64,000 nt of DNA from Whalleya microplaca (taxonomy: Eukaryota > Ascomycota > Sordariomycetes > Xylariales > Xylariaceae): positions 372,001 through 436,000 of the forward strand of contig MU385713.1 of NCBI GenBank assembly GCA_022497155.1, written 5' to 3'. Position 1 is the first letter of the stretch; each line of letters starts with the position of its first letter. The notes under the pieces are model-generated. The model worked only from the letters and a program-made list of their open reading frames with translations, searched no databases and had not been told where the DNA came from. Of this stretch, positions 45,221 through 57,772 are shown piece after piece. The position numbers were made by a program, and so were the translations under genes.

Positions 45221-48200
45221 TTAGAAAGTTGGCGGAATCCTCTGAGCCTCTTCTACTAACCCCCTAAGCTTGAAAGTACGTAGCGAGTTCGTAGACTGCA
45301 TAGACATGTGTCCACTTTCCCTTCCACGACTAACACTCCTTGTACTCGAGACCGATCTCATGCGTGTATGCGGACCTGAACCCATCGACGGGTTCGGGCT
45401 CATGGTTGGCGCCTCACTGCGTGGCCGGCGGGTATGAAGCTGGCCCATCATGGAACTTAGCGCCGACTGCACGTTCTTTGGTTGGCCACCGGCGCTCATG
45501 GGCGGCGTCGGCGGGGCACCGATCACGGGGTAGAGGGGTGCCTGGGACTGGTGGCTGTGGCGGCTGTTGAGCGAATTCTGCCGGGAGCGCGTCTGGTTGA
45601 GTTTGCTGAGGAGCATCTCGGCCGAGTTTGGCTGCCTGACTCTGCTTGGCGAGCGGCTCGACCCACGACTTGATGGTGGCGTGGGCAGCCTGCCGTGCAT
45701 GCCCATGTCGTGGCCCTTGATCCCCAGGCCCATGCCCATCATCTCATTTGTTTCTGGGGGTGTGTGGATCCCGGCGTTTGCCATTGATCTTTGCAGCTCT
45801 TCGAAGCTCGCAGGCATGGCAGGCATTTTGCTTAGCCTTCGGATCGCCTTGCCGTTCTTCTCAACGAAGTTGTTCATAGCCTCGAGTGCTCCAGCATTTT
45901 CACGGGTCGCGACCGCGCTAGCGGCTCCTGTGCTCCTCCCTCTGGTCTGGTGTACTGCGTTGAGGGTATGTGGCTGCTGTGGTACATTTATCCGCAGTGG
46001 ACTATGTGCTGAGCCCAATGTCGCTTGGACTTTAGACATGACGTTGTCGAAATCGACGTTCTGGTGAGGATTGGTGCGGGACATGTAATAAGTGGACGAC
46101 TGTCCTGCTGCTAGCACATCGGTCTCAGCTTTATGCGCCATCACAAATAGACTTCCATCATGTATGCATCGCCGCACAAATGCCCAGCGAGCCCTGGCTG
46201 GGTTACGCTCTAGCTCAGGTCTGTAGACGGAGTATTGGGCAAGCTGGGCGTAGAAGATGCCTAAGCGGCGGGCGATACGCTCGAGGATCTTAAGGAGGAA
46301 TGTGGTGAGGGCTGCCAGACGGCTAGAGTCGAAGTCTGGGTCCTGCATTCTTTCGGTAGCTGCGATACTGTCGAATGCGTCCATGCCAGCACACGTTTCC
46401 TGGCGGAGATCCTCAAGCAATTCTATATCCAACTCCACGCTCTTTGCTGCGTAAGCAAAGACGCCGCGTTCTTGGAAGCGGAGGGCGCTCTCGGAACCGC
46501 ATACGAATTGGCCGACGTGTGCCACCTCCTTGGTGCAACTTACGGCATCGGCGCTCGTTTTGGCGCGTGCTACTGCTCCCAAAACATCCGGCAGCTGTGT
46601 GTTCGCTCCGGGACCATTCGCATTGGCGAGACCGAATGACAACTTGAGCACGAGCTCCTGCAGCTTCTCGCCGAAGAGGGCAGCGAACCCTCCCTGAAGA
46701 AGACGGCTTTGGTACGCATAAAAGGTACGGACTGCGAGCGTACTTGGCAAGCTTTCATGCTGCCAAATATTCAGGGTACCCGCGGGATCGTGAGATGACG
46801 AAGTCTCTATAGACGTCCCCTGAATCTCATGCATCTCAAATTGATGTGCTACCAGTGTCTCGACAGTAGTACGCAGGTATGCGGCCCAAAGATCGTACAA
46901 TGATGACATCTCCTGATCGCCGCCTTGGAATTCAGGCTTCGGGGTCAAGTGTCCTACAAAGTACTTCGTCAAAAGACTAGACACCTCGGGGTTATTAGTA
47001 TGTGCTAGGTTGTCGAATGACTTGGAACAGTCGACGCCGGCGTTCGACTTGAGGATTAGTGTGCCTCCCGGATGCATAGGGGCAAAATCTGTTACGTCGT
47101 ATACGCTTCCATGGACGCCAATCCACGTCCGTGTTCCCGGCCGGTGGCCGGTGTGTTGAGCAAGCTGGGACATGGGAATTGTTGGTAAATTGCAGGGCAG
47201 AGGCTTCGGGGTCATGAACACATCGAGCATGAAACGCCGCTCCGCGAAGGCCTTGTTGACAATGACGTCGACGTTTTCCATAGTTGCCGTGGCGTGATTG
47301 TATATTGCTTTGCGAATGCCGTTCATCACGGAATCGAATACGGCGACAGAACCGCACACGTAGAGATAACCACCTAGACCGCCTTGCTTCTTAGACATGA
47401 CAAGATCAGAGATAGTGGAACCCTGTTCGACGATCAGGGTATCGATATACCGGGGAGGGATTTCCCTCTCGACAAGATCGCGCGAGTGGGGATCGTAAGC
47501 AAGGCCCCGAGAATCTCTTGAGAAAGCCACATGGACTTCCATAAAGTCTGCATGGACATAGTCGCGTAGTTCATCCTCGAAGCAGAATTTCTCGCGTGAT
47601 TGTACACCTAGGTACAGATGATTCTTGCCTCCTGACAGTCCGCTAGTACTGAGGCGATACTGCCAGAAACTCCGAAAAGGGGCGATACCACTACCACCGG
47701 CAAAGAACGCACAAGGTGCTGTCGAGTCTAGTGGCAATTGGAATGCTAGAGGCCGGGAAACACCGACAAGAATCTCATCGTCGGATACCGTATCATCTGA
47801 TGGTGGGCATGGATTGAGAAAGCTACTCGATACACCCCCACGAGAGATCTCTTCTTGCTTGGCAAAGGTTGAGCACAATTTGTACTCAGCACGTGAGACG
47901 GCGAGATCGACAGTGCTAGGAAGAAGCTCGTCCGTATAGCTAGCGATCGAGTACGTCCGAGGTACCTCTACCGGGATGAGGTCAGTAAGCCACGAAAGGT
48001 TAGTCAAGTTAAATGCCTTGTCCCATATTAGAGGCGGCGTGTCGACAAGTGCACCTTGTAACAAGTCACCGAGTGAGCCCCGAACAGGCCATTCTTCTGT
48101 GGCTAAGACCTGAAGGACGGTATGAGAAGACGCATGCAGGAGACCGTGAATTTTAAGAGCAAGTTCTTTAGTGATTGGTGCCAGGTGACCTCGACGGAGA

Positions 48201-50492
48201 ATATCGGTGACAGTCAACTTTCGTATTTTCGTTCTGCGCACAGATGCCAAGTGCTGCTCGAAGCGAGACCAAGTTCCGTTGACTTCAATAGGATCGTTAA
48301 GATGATCTTCCAATCCTAGGGCGGCAGCAACTTTCGCACATTCTTCCCAGCTATTAAGGGGCATAACTGCAAGGCGGTCACCCGGTGCGAACGTTATTCC
48401 TGTATCTTGGATGTCTAATGTGACTAGAGCGATTGACCTCGTTGGATCGGAGTCAACATGTGATCGGTTCAGAACTCGCGTGACATAACGGCATTCTTCA
48501 AACGTGCCTCTCATTTGATGTGGCTCCACTGGTAAGCTTCCGCCTATTTATTTTATGAAGTCAGTTTCTGCTTGCAGATCAAAGGATATGCATATTCATC
48601 TGAAAGAGACTTCTGAACCGGAGTTACTTACGATAGGGTTCAAGACGCTCTTTCATGGCATCTGAAAATTGTCGGTGGGTTTCTTCCCACGGTCGTTGCC
48701 CATCGGCGGCACCGGAGAGCCCGTTTGTCTCTGTGCGTCCAGTCTTCGCAGCGATTTCGAGGATCCCAAAGACTTTATATCTGTGCGTGCCCATGAAACC
48801 TCGTTCGCCCGTATATGCCTCAACAATGCCATCCATTACCCCCATGAGTCGGGGATCGCCGGACTGTTCGACAAACTCGGGTATACGGTAGTGGTACTCG
48901 ATAGCCGCAATGAAAGCCCTAAGGTTAGAAGGCAACCACGCGCGGAGGTGAACTCCCTCAGCACCAAGAAACGAAGTATATCTGGGAATTCAAGTATTAG
49001 TCTTATAACTTCAATTTAATGACCGTGTTGCTCCTATATGGTTAATATGAACGTGATAAGGGGCTTATGCCTATATGAGACCCAGCAGCGTTGCTCAGGG
49101 TGCATCGCTGGCACTGGTGCGAACTCACTTCTTTCTTCCTAGGAATGCGTCCATGACGAGGTAGGGTGGGAACTGCAACCCAGAGGAAGCTGGACATCTT
49201 CGAGATAGAGGAGCGGAGAATTTAGCCCAGCGGACCCATTTATGGACAGGGACGAAGTTGTCGCCCGAGTTTGGGTTCACCGAGATCGATTGAAAAGCGT
49301 TCGGCATGCGCTCTAGGATTTCTTTGAGCCGGATCATCTCGCGAAGGAGTCCCTCCACATTCCTATTCATGACATGTTCCTGGCAGGCTGCGATGGCGTC
49401 GGGTCCATGTTGGAATGATGCTGATGTATCAGCAACACCCTTAAGGAATGCCACCTCAGATCGCTCTCCAAACATCGGCCATCGAAGTTCCATGTTGTCG
49501 AAACGGGCGATGTACGGGTACTTCGAGGTAGGATCTTTGATCTTCAGATTGTATGACGATTGGTCGACGAAGGTCAGATGCGGTAATGCTCGCCCCATGC
49601 GGCGCGAGACTTGATAGTACGGTAACGCAATACTCAACGGAATTCCCACCAACTCTTCACCAAGTTCATCACCCATCGGGCAGTTGGGCCTCTGTTTCTT
49701 GGTATTCGATACTGAAACGCCTTCGTTGCCATCGTATTTGACCTCAAATCGATATATATGGCACAACATGCCAAGAGCAACAATGGCCGCCCAGAGTGCC
49801 TGATCCGGGATGACATCTTTGGTGCCTTCCACGATGGCGAGTGCTGCCACAGACTCCTGAACACGCCCCCTAGCAACACATCCGGGCATTCGTTCGCAGA
49901 GATCGACCCATATTCTTCCTGGCGATTTTGCTAAGGCGCTGGCCGATTCGTCGTAATCCACGGGGCAGAAGCCATGTTCTGCGCTGAGATACCCATCAGC
50001 CCAGCCTGTCTGTGGTCCAATTTCCTCTGCCCTCAGCATGACTTGTCTAGCCGGTGCCCCTAATGCAACAGCTAGTAGGTCTTGTTCATGAGCGTTGAAG
50101 GCATCTATCTCGGCCTGGTTCTTGGCTGCGTCTATTTCTTGTATTGTTGCCATATTGGAGTAGAGAATTTGAGTGATCGATTTGCGCTCCCTGGATGACG
50201 CACATTTAGCTGCTATCCTTCGTTTAGTTAGTTCCTATATGAGTCCGTACCTCATTCGAAGCCATTCCTCGGCATCAACACCTCGGGGGATCTGATGGTG
50301 TTAGTCTTTCTATAAAGCTGAGTACTACACATAACGTACATCAAAAGCTTCGTGGACATCCCCTGGCTGACAGTAGCCGGAGAAGGAGCAGCCTCTTGGT
50401 CCCCTCTTGCTGGTGCCTCCGTTTGAGGCTGCAGCGCCAGCCGGGCATACGCCACCGACAGAGCCGGAGACTGGACAGGATCGTTCAGACAT
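45221..50492 (-). CDS. PrnB/IDO-like heme domain - FAD/NAD(P)H reductase - cytochrome b5 fusion
   Basis: Single gene of five exons (50492-50340, 50291-50251, 50190-49129, 48981-48632, 48543-45221), 1642 residues, all phases consistent. Order: Cys-Pro-rich start (SCPVSG, VCPAG); residues about 78-530 resemble the PrnB/DUF1864 branch of the indoleamine-dioxygenase superfamily (FVDQSSYNL, FMGTHRYKV with candidate heme ligand His485); a CPR-type FAD domain (RTYS at about 731, GGVSSSF at 771); an NAD(P)H domain (GGSGIAPFRSFW at 818, VCGSVAVFDS at 931); cytochrome b5 with HPGG (His1026) and the second heme ligand His1050; then a helical region and a Ser/Pro/Arg-rich disordered tail. There is no FMN flavodoxin domain; b5 may carry electrons instead. 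A self-sufficient oxygenase is inferred; the substrate is unknown. Confidence 0.85.
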
Positions 50493-52979
50493 GATTATTA
50501 TGTTAGTATTATCGACAAAACTCGAGAAATATCTCAACCGGACAAGAATTCAAGAACAATTAAGCCACCAGGGCAGAAGTAAAAGCACCGCCAGGGGCAA
50601 ATCGAGAAAAAAACGGTCTATCCTGTTTTCACGGGAGAAAAGAGTTGAATCAAATTCAAGTGAGAGATAGGGTGGAATAGAACGAATATCTACGGTATTC
50701 ATTAAAGAAAAGGCATCCTCTCCAAAGCTTTGACCGCAGTGGAGCTACCTGGCAGTAAACTAGGTATGAGGCTGGCGATGTATCAAAGTTCCTCTCGAAC
50801 AGTCACGGCATCAGCACTTGGGCGGGCGATTCCCACCCAATAGACGTGAAGTCCACCCAATAGATGCGATGCCTGCCCTGAGCGGCGAATTGTACGAATG
50901 AAGGCAGGTCCGTAGCCTTCTCCTAGGAACCTCCATCGGACCAATAGGATACTGTACCATCGATGAAGGTCCAGTACTAAGCGAAACAAGCCAAGGCTAT
51001 GTATATCTAGAAACCTTGTAGACACTGGGGCGGGCCCTAGCCGCTTTCCCACCATGTGAGATGTCGGGGGAAACTTTAACAAATTGCATTGACACTTGAT
51101 GCACCGTTAAAACCTCCGCCCACATCGGCAGCGGGCCGATATCTAGTCGATTCCCTGCTCTGGGGTGGATCGTCCACATGCGTACATAGATTCACGGACG
51201 TCGTCAATCAAGGACTCGAAAAGGGCAACTATCAGCACAATGAATCTGGATCCAGTGATCTGAGTAGGGCGTACGTGCGAATAATCCTCAAATGAATAAG
51301 GAGATCAGTAAATCATTCCATTTCACTGCGAGGTAGTTGCCGCTCTGAGGCTTCTGTGATACCGCGTGCTCCTGGCATACTGATAGACGTTAAGTGGGAG
51401 CTATATGATGTTGATCACTCCTTAAATGGCTCGTCCAAGCTATGATATAAGCTGTGAAGAAATAGAATTGACAAGCTTGACAGCTACTAACCCTGGTCCC
51501 AGCTTGATGTTTCGAGTGGCGCCAGCCTAGGCGACACCTCATTCATCTACTTGAATAACTTGGCAAGGGGCATGAGGGTGAATAATTTATGATTCTTAAC
51601 CACTAGCCGCCGCCAGTGGCCAAGACAAGCTGCATGTTTGGGAGTTTGATAACGATATGATCATAGGGTGTCCTGGGCAGCGTGCCACGACGTCGAGTCC
51701 CATGCAAAACCTCAAGCGGCTCTGGCAGGAAACAACATAAGCTTACCTAGGAAAACGGGGCGGCACGATACCAATGGAGAAAGGTTACAGGACTAGTATC
51801 TAGAGCGCGCCCACGATAACGGGGGGCCAAGCTAAATGCCGCGTGGCTCTCAACCTTGATATTTCCGCGTACCAGGGGAGCTGATACAGACATTAGCTAA
51901 TGAATTTCCGAAAGGGGGGTATTGAGGCTCTTTAGCAAAACCGCCGCCAAGAGTCTTAATGCAGGTTTTTTTTTATGGAAGTCTTATCATTACCAGGAAC
52001 AATTGAACAAAGTTCCTCCCACTTTCCGACTTCCCTACCAATCGACTCATGATTTACGTGCTATTTCCGGGACGGCGCATTAGAATCTCGGGCTATGATC
52101 AGATCTCCCACCTTCCATTGTTCTTTGATCTGCGTCAAATCTGTCAATCAATTCGATTGACATTTATAGCTCGACGTCTAGTCATTAGTATGCATATAAA
52201 GAAGGGGTTAAAGAGGATACTATCACTGCATTATTGATGACATGGCCAAATGATCAAGCGGGAAACTAATCTGAATAGATGTAACATTAAACAACGTCGT
52301 CTAATAAACAGTCCGGGGTATAAGCTTATAATCCTACATAGCTACGCTGCTAACAACGAACTATATTGAGCCAGGGTATCCCATTATTCTTCAGGTGATA
52401 GACCATGGTTAGCTCTCTATTTTGAACACGTAACCCCGATTGATGAATTGTGAGTACCTATGACCTATGATGTACTGTAGTTTACTTTTATTATCATTAA
52501 ACCGACTTACGTATGCTTGCTGTCGATCAGGATGTATTCGAAACGGCGTCCATTTTCTCTCTAGCATAAGGCCTCCCAGCATCAATCGCCAAGCCAGGTG
52601 GTCGGGACAAAGTGTCGCATTGATTGTCTCCGTTTCAAAACCACTTCTCAGATGTCAGTTGTTCTTTAGGCGCTAAATTTCACTTTCCTTGATTGAATCT
52701 GAGGGGGGGATGCTATTAAAAGCCAGATGAGGCAACGAGGTCATAATTCGGAGGAATGGCGTGAGCGAGCTCATGGCACTACCCATCAGCGGCACATATT
52801 GAGTATGGTATAGCAAGGTACTTGCCTTACGACAGTATCTAGAGAAAGCATTCATCTTAGACTAGTACAGAGCCAATCCTTCACTATCGTGACTTGTAGA
52901 AGACAGTCGAGTCTTGTGAAAAGGGGGATTCTTCATACCGGTCAATTTTTGACCATGGAAGGTCGGGGTATCATATAAT
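50493..52979. other. Gene-poor interval
   Basis: About 2.5 kb including the fusion gene promoter. Open frames are short, and none shows family features or an intron pattern I can defend. Confidence 0.5.
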
Positions 52980-54530
52980 TTATCTCTCCGCAACTAATGC
53001 CGTCTTCTTTGGTGTCGAGGTTTGGTTGCATTCAGCGTTTTTACTAGAGTCCTTCCTACGTTTCTTTCCCTCGAGCATTTCTCGCTTCTCTTGCTTCCGC
53101 GCCTCCTTGGATAGGCTGCCTATGACCTTGCTCTCCCTACCGCACGGCCAATTCTTAAACGCAGCTGTTTCCTGTTCCTCGGTCCACTCTTGTGGAAGGA
53201 TGGCGAAGACAAGGTATGAGGTATGCGTCTTGATCTCCGGTTCAGTTCGATGGATTAGTCTGCCGACCATCCAAGGTTTGACTGACGACACATCACCTGA
53301 CTCGTTGTTTTGCAGTACGGCTTTAGCATTGCCATTAGCAAGACCATCGTCGTCCGCCATCTCTTCGTCCTCATCCATATTCATATTGACATTAGCCCTC
53401 TTAGGCTTTCCATGGAATTCCTTGAAATGGCCTTCAACCTCCTTGAGCCTAGCAATAGCTTCTTCGACATTGCTCGCGGTCTGATTTAGCCCTCGCTCTA
53501 CGGGTAGATTCAGACCAACTCGCTCGCGCATGACATTGATTCTTCTGTGGGCCACTTCAACCATCTCGATTTCCATCCAACCCAGGCGGCGCATGACTTC
53601 GATAGTCTTCGTCACTTGCTCAATGCACGGAGAAAATGTACACAGATATACAGTCCGATCTGCACGAAGAGGCGATTTCCATTCCGAGTCCGTTTCTTTG
53701 AGGGCATCTAGTCCACTGCTTGCCAACTGAGATGCGGTTGGTTTCCGCCGGGATAAATGTGGGAGAGCCCGCCATGGTGCTGGTAGGTCTAGAAAAACGC
53801 ACTGCGCCTCGGGACTTTGGTCGTCAACAAGAAAACCGTCATTGTAAACATCTCGGTGTGTGATATTTACGATGCCTTCCAAGCGGTGATCGCTGATCTC
53901 TTGTCGCATCTTTTGAAAACGATCCTCGTTGAACTCAAAACTGAATACCTCTCCCTTCTTCTCGTCTGTGCTCTTGGGATAACCGTTGTAGACTGCTCTA
54001 GCTGCAGCGTGTGTGAAACTCCCGCTTCCCGCGCCAGCTTCTATTATCTTCATCCCGGGTCGTGCCCGGATCCGGTGAAGGACATAACTGTAATCGGGGG
54101 TATACACTACTTGGGTCCGATGTGGCAAACTGGATGTCCATATCTCTGGTGTGGGAGGTAGGATATGAATGAAACCACTCGTAGCAGTCTTCACATCTTT
54201 AGGAATGTTTGCACTTTCGCTGACCTCCCCTACACCACTATCGAGGCCTTCAATATCTGCATCGCCGTCTAGCTTTCGCTTTCGGCCTCTAGAGCCTGTG
54301 TCGACAACCGAGGCACGTATTTGTGACCCCCAAGGTTTATTAAGTAAAGTCGAATGCGGGAATGAGCCAAATCGCGTGTTGATCACCGCCCCCTCTGCAT
54401 ATCCGTCAACAGCCCCAGTGCCTTGTTTAAGGTAAACAGGTTGGATATTGTCACGAGACAGGTGGGCAAAGGCAAGGGTATCTGGTGTCGTTTGAGGGCC
54501 CGGATCAAGAAAAGGCGAAATGGTTGACAT
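52980..54530 (-). CDS. TRM61: tRNA (adenine(58)-N1)-methyltransferase catalytic subunit Trm61/Gcd14
   Basis: Catalytic half of the nuclear Trm6-Trm61 complex, which makes m1A58 in tRNAs including initiator tRNA. Single exon, 516 residues. The N-terminal beta domain holds NTRFGSFPHSTLLNKPWGSQ, followed by a basic possible nuclear signal (GRKRKLDGD). Then come FIHILPPTPEIWTSSLPHRT and the SAM-binding motif IIEAGAGSGSFTHA, FSFEFNEDR, the catalytic FLDLPAPW motif and YLCTFSPCIEQV, all conserved in the family. The C-terminal insert is acidic and Asn/Met-rich and is longer than in yeast. It is divergent from the cysteinyl-tRNA synthetase gene with a 499 bp shared promoter, a natural pairing of tRNA-function genes. 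Confidence 0.95.
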   Translation of the reverse strand: MSTISPFLDPGPQTTPDTLAFAHLSRDNIQPVYLKQGTGAVDGYAEGAVINTRFGSFPHSTLLNKPWGSQIRASVVDTGSRGRKRKLDGDADIEGLDSGVGEVSESANIPKDVKTATSGFIHILPPTPEIWTSSLPHRTQVVYTPDYSYVLHRIRARPGMKIIEAGAGSGSFTHAAARAVYNGYPKSTDEKKGEVFSFEFNEDRFQKMRQEISDHRLEGIVNITHRDVYNDGFLVDDQSPEAQCVFLDLPAPWRALPHLSRRKPTASQLASSGLDALKETDSEWKSPLRADRTVYLCTFSPCIEQVTKTIEVMRRLGWMEIEMVEVAHRRINVMRERVGLNLPVERGLNQTASNVEEAIARLKEVEGHFKEFHGKPKRANVNMNMDEDEEMADDDGLANGNAKAVLQNNESGDVSSVKPWMVGRLIHRTEPEIKTHTSYLVFAILPQEWTEEQETAAFKNWPCGRESKVIGSLSKEARKQEKREMLEGKKRRKDSSKNAECNQTSTPKKTALVAER

Positions 54531-55029
54531 GGTAGCTATTATGAAGAAACATCTACTAGTATGTCAAAGAGGAGAAATAGTGGGATGAGATGAAGTTGAG
54601 TTTGTTAAGAGGACTATACAGAATGCATAGAAAGAACCTTAAGAATGCTACCGAACAAATCGCTGCAAAGTAAAATTTCAGGTGAGGCTGAACTGATGGA
54701 GACGCTAATGGCGGGGAGGTTGTGGCGGTTGATAGCAGAAGATGTGGCTGGAGATGGAGGGGCAGACGGACCCTAGAAGCCCGGCTGCCCGGCACCTGCA
54801 AGGCTATTATTAGAGCACTATTGAACCAACCAACCAAGGCCAGAAGTACCTAACTTAAGTAAATTATCACCCAAATTGCGACACTCTACGGAGTACTCAA
54901 TCAGCCTTCCTCCCACTATTGTGAGTCAATCGCTCGTTGCCCAGAGCTGACTCTCAATGTAACACGCTGGCAACACCTTCCCCTTCTCAACATCTCTTTG
55001 TTTTCTTTCTCATGCATTCTTAGTCCTTC
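54531..55029. promoter_or_regulatory. Bidirectional promoter between TRM61 and CysRS
   Basis: 499 bp between divergent start codons, with pyrimidine-rich stretches directly before the CysRS ATG. No gene supported. Confidence 0.5.
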
Positions 55030-57772
55030 ATGCACATCTTCCGTGCAGCTAGACAGTCGATATTGTACCTTCGAACCCCTCGATATTTTCTACGTAGAAC
55101 TTTTGCGACAAACCGCGCCATGGACTCGATCAAGGTTCATAACTCACTGAAGCCGGGAGGCCCCGTCCCCTTCGTGCCCATCGAGAAGGGAAAGGTTGCT
55201 TGGTATGCATGCGGCCCGACTGTCTATGACCAGAGTCACTTGGGTCATGCGCGAAACTATGTGTCGACAGATATAATTCGGCGGGTGCTGCAGCACTACT
55301 TCGGCTTTCAGGTGAAGTTCGTCATGAACATAACCGATGTGGACGATAAGGTAATGATATATCATATGTCATGATTCGAAGATCGCATTGTGCTAATTTT
55401 ACTGGGATCCCAGATCATCATAAAGGCCCGAAGACAGAGATTGCTCGAGCTCGAGAAACAGAAAAGCTATACCGATGAGGAGCTGAACAAGCTAGCTAAG
55501 GCCGCATTTCAAGCATACGCAAAGAGTAACCTCCCGCAGCTACTCGAAGGAGATGGCGAGTTGGACCTCGATAATTACGTCTCGCGACGGGATGCCGCAT
55601 ACGGCTCTGTACTGGCCGGGGGCACTTTGTCCGGGGAGGGCAAGCCGGGCGACGACGAGGCAAAACTCAAGATGCACATAAGCAACATGACTTCGGCTCT
55701 CATTGCCATCAACGGAAACCAAGTGTTCAAGGGCGCCGACGAGATTCTATTACCATACCTCGATTCTCTGTACAAAGAATCTATTGATACTAGCGACCAG
55801 TCGATCTTTACCGATCTAACGAAATATATGGAGGATGAATTTACGAGCGACATGGACGCATTGAATGTGCTTCGACCTGATGTGGTCACGAGAGTTACGG
55901 AATATGTACCAGCTATTGCCAAATTTGTGGAAACGATTGTCGAGAAGGGTTTTGCATACGAGGCCGAAGGATCTGTCTATTTTGACATTGCAGCGTTCGA
56001 AAAGGCGGGCAATAATTATGCGAGACTACGACCGGACAGCCGAAACGACAAGGCTCTCCAAGAGGAAGGAGAAGGCTCGCTATCTAAGAACCTAGGAGGA
56101 AAACGTGGCGCGGGCGATTTTGCGCTGTGGAAGAAATCGAAGCCGGGCGAGCCATATTGGCCCAGTAAATGGGGCAATGGACGGCCAGGCTGGCACATCG
56201 AGTGCTCAGTTATGGCGTCTGATATTCTGGGATCCCGAATGGATATTCACTCCGGTGGTATGGTCTTGTCTTTCCACTACGCATCCGGACCATACTAACG
56301 TTACTTTCTAGGAATCGACTTGGCCTTCCCTCACCATGATAATGGTAAGCAAATGATTGTTGCTTGCTTCAGTTCAATCACGCTGATATCTTACAGAGCT
56401 GGCGCAAAGTGAAGCCTTTTATTGCGAACATGGCCATGAGCATACCTGGGTTAACTACTTCCTGCACATGGGCCATCTGTCCATATCCGGATCGAAGATG
56501 TCAAAGTCCCTGAAGAACTTCCAGACAATCAAAGATGCCTTAGCTACCAACTATACATCGCGGTCTATGCGAATAGTTTTCTTACTTGGGAGATGGAACG
56601 ACGGTGTCGAAATCTCCCCGGATATGCGGACTCAAGCTGACAACTGGGAAAGTTCCGTTAACGTAAGTCAATTCGATTACTTTAATTTGATTCGGAAGGC
56701 TGACCAATAGCAGAATTTCTTTACAAATGTCAAGTCGCTTCTAACAGAAGCAACGGGCACTGCAGCGGCTGTGACCGGCGATTTGAAGACACTTACAATT
56801 GACGGCGATAGCTCCGTAGAAGGTCTACGCGCTGATTTGGAGCAAGCCAAGAAAGACATTGAAGCGGCGTTCACAAACTCTTTTGATACCCCTCAAGTCA
56901 TGCGAGTGATCGCAGAAATAATCAGGAAAGCGAACATTCATATCAGCACCCACAAGAACGACATAGACCTCCCAGCGGTTGAGGCCACCGCTCGATGGGT
57001 GACGAAAATCATAGGGATCCTTGGTCTCGATGCCAACGCAAGCCCTCCATATGACGGTCTAGGTTGGGTCTCCGCCGCCGCCGCCGCCAATCTTGATCCT
57101 CAGACGGCTGTGCAACCATACAAAGCTGTGTACAGCGCCGTCCAATCAGACATACAAGCGCTCGACCTTCCCCTCTCCGAGACCCTTGGTACTCTTCTAT
57201 CCCAATCCCCAGATGCCGAATTTGATTCGCTAGTCAGCACAGGGGCCAGGGATCCCGAGCAGCTGGCACTCCCCTACCTGCGCGCGGTATCGAAACTACG
57301 CGACGAGCTTCGGCGATTAGCGCCCACGGCCTCGCCAGAGACGAAGAAGTCTGTCCTAGTCCTGAGCGACCGCATACGCGACTTCGACCTCACCAACCTC
57401 GGCGCCTACCTCGACGACCGGCCGGACGGGCTGCCGTCACTGATCAAATTTGTCCCCGCAGCCGAGTTGATCGCCACTCGAGACGAAAAGGCGGCCCGGG
57501 AAGCCGAGAAGGTGCGCGCGAAGGAAGAGGCCAAGCGTGCGAAGGAAAAGGCCGAGGAGGAGAAGTGGGCGAAGGCCAAGCTGGCCCCGGAGGACATGTT
57601 CAAGGGCGACGAGAGGTACGGCGAGTGGGACGCCGAGGGGCTGCCGACTAAGATGAAGGATGGTAGCGAGGTGCCCAAGAGTCAACTGAAAAAGCTCAAG
57701 AAGGAATGGGACAGGCAGAAGAAGGCGCACGGCGAGTACCAGGCTAAGTTTGGGGGAGGGAGCACAGCATAG
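55030..57772 (+). CDS. Cysteinyl-tRNA synthetase
   Basis: Class I synthetase charging tRNA-Cys, 840 residues. Exons 55030-55350, 55414-56257, 56312-56344, 56397-56662 and 56714-57772. Signature [16 protein letters not shown] with the HIGH-type HLGH; zinc ligands at ACGPT, HIECS and the HHDNE segment (built by splicing the 33 nt exon 3 to exon 4); KMSKS seen as [10 protein letters not shown]. The family-specific C-terminal region ends in a Lys/Glu-rich helix. Two in-frame starts exist: the first gives an Arg-rich, acid-free 30-residue leader typical of mitochondrial import, the second (55120, MDSIKVHNS) gives the cytosolic form, as in eukaryotes that serve both compartments from one gene. Confidence 0.95.

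Noticed and set aside
45567..46067. 166-codon plus-strand frame within the redox fusion gene
   Set aside because: Antisense to the disordered tail; no family features and no splice or promoter context.
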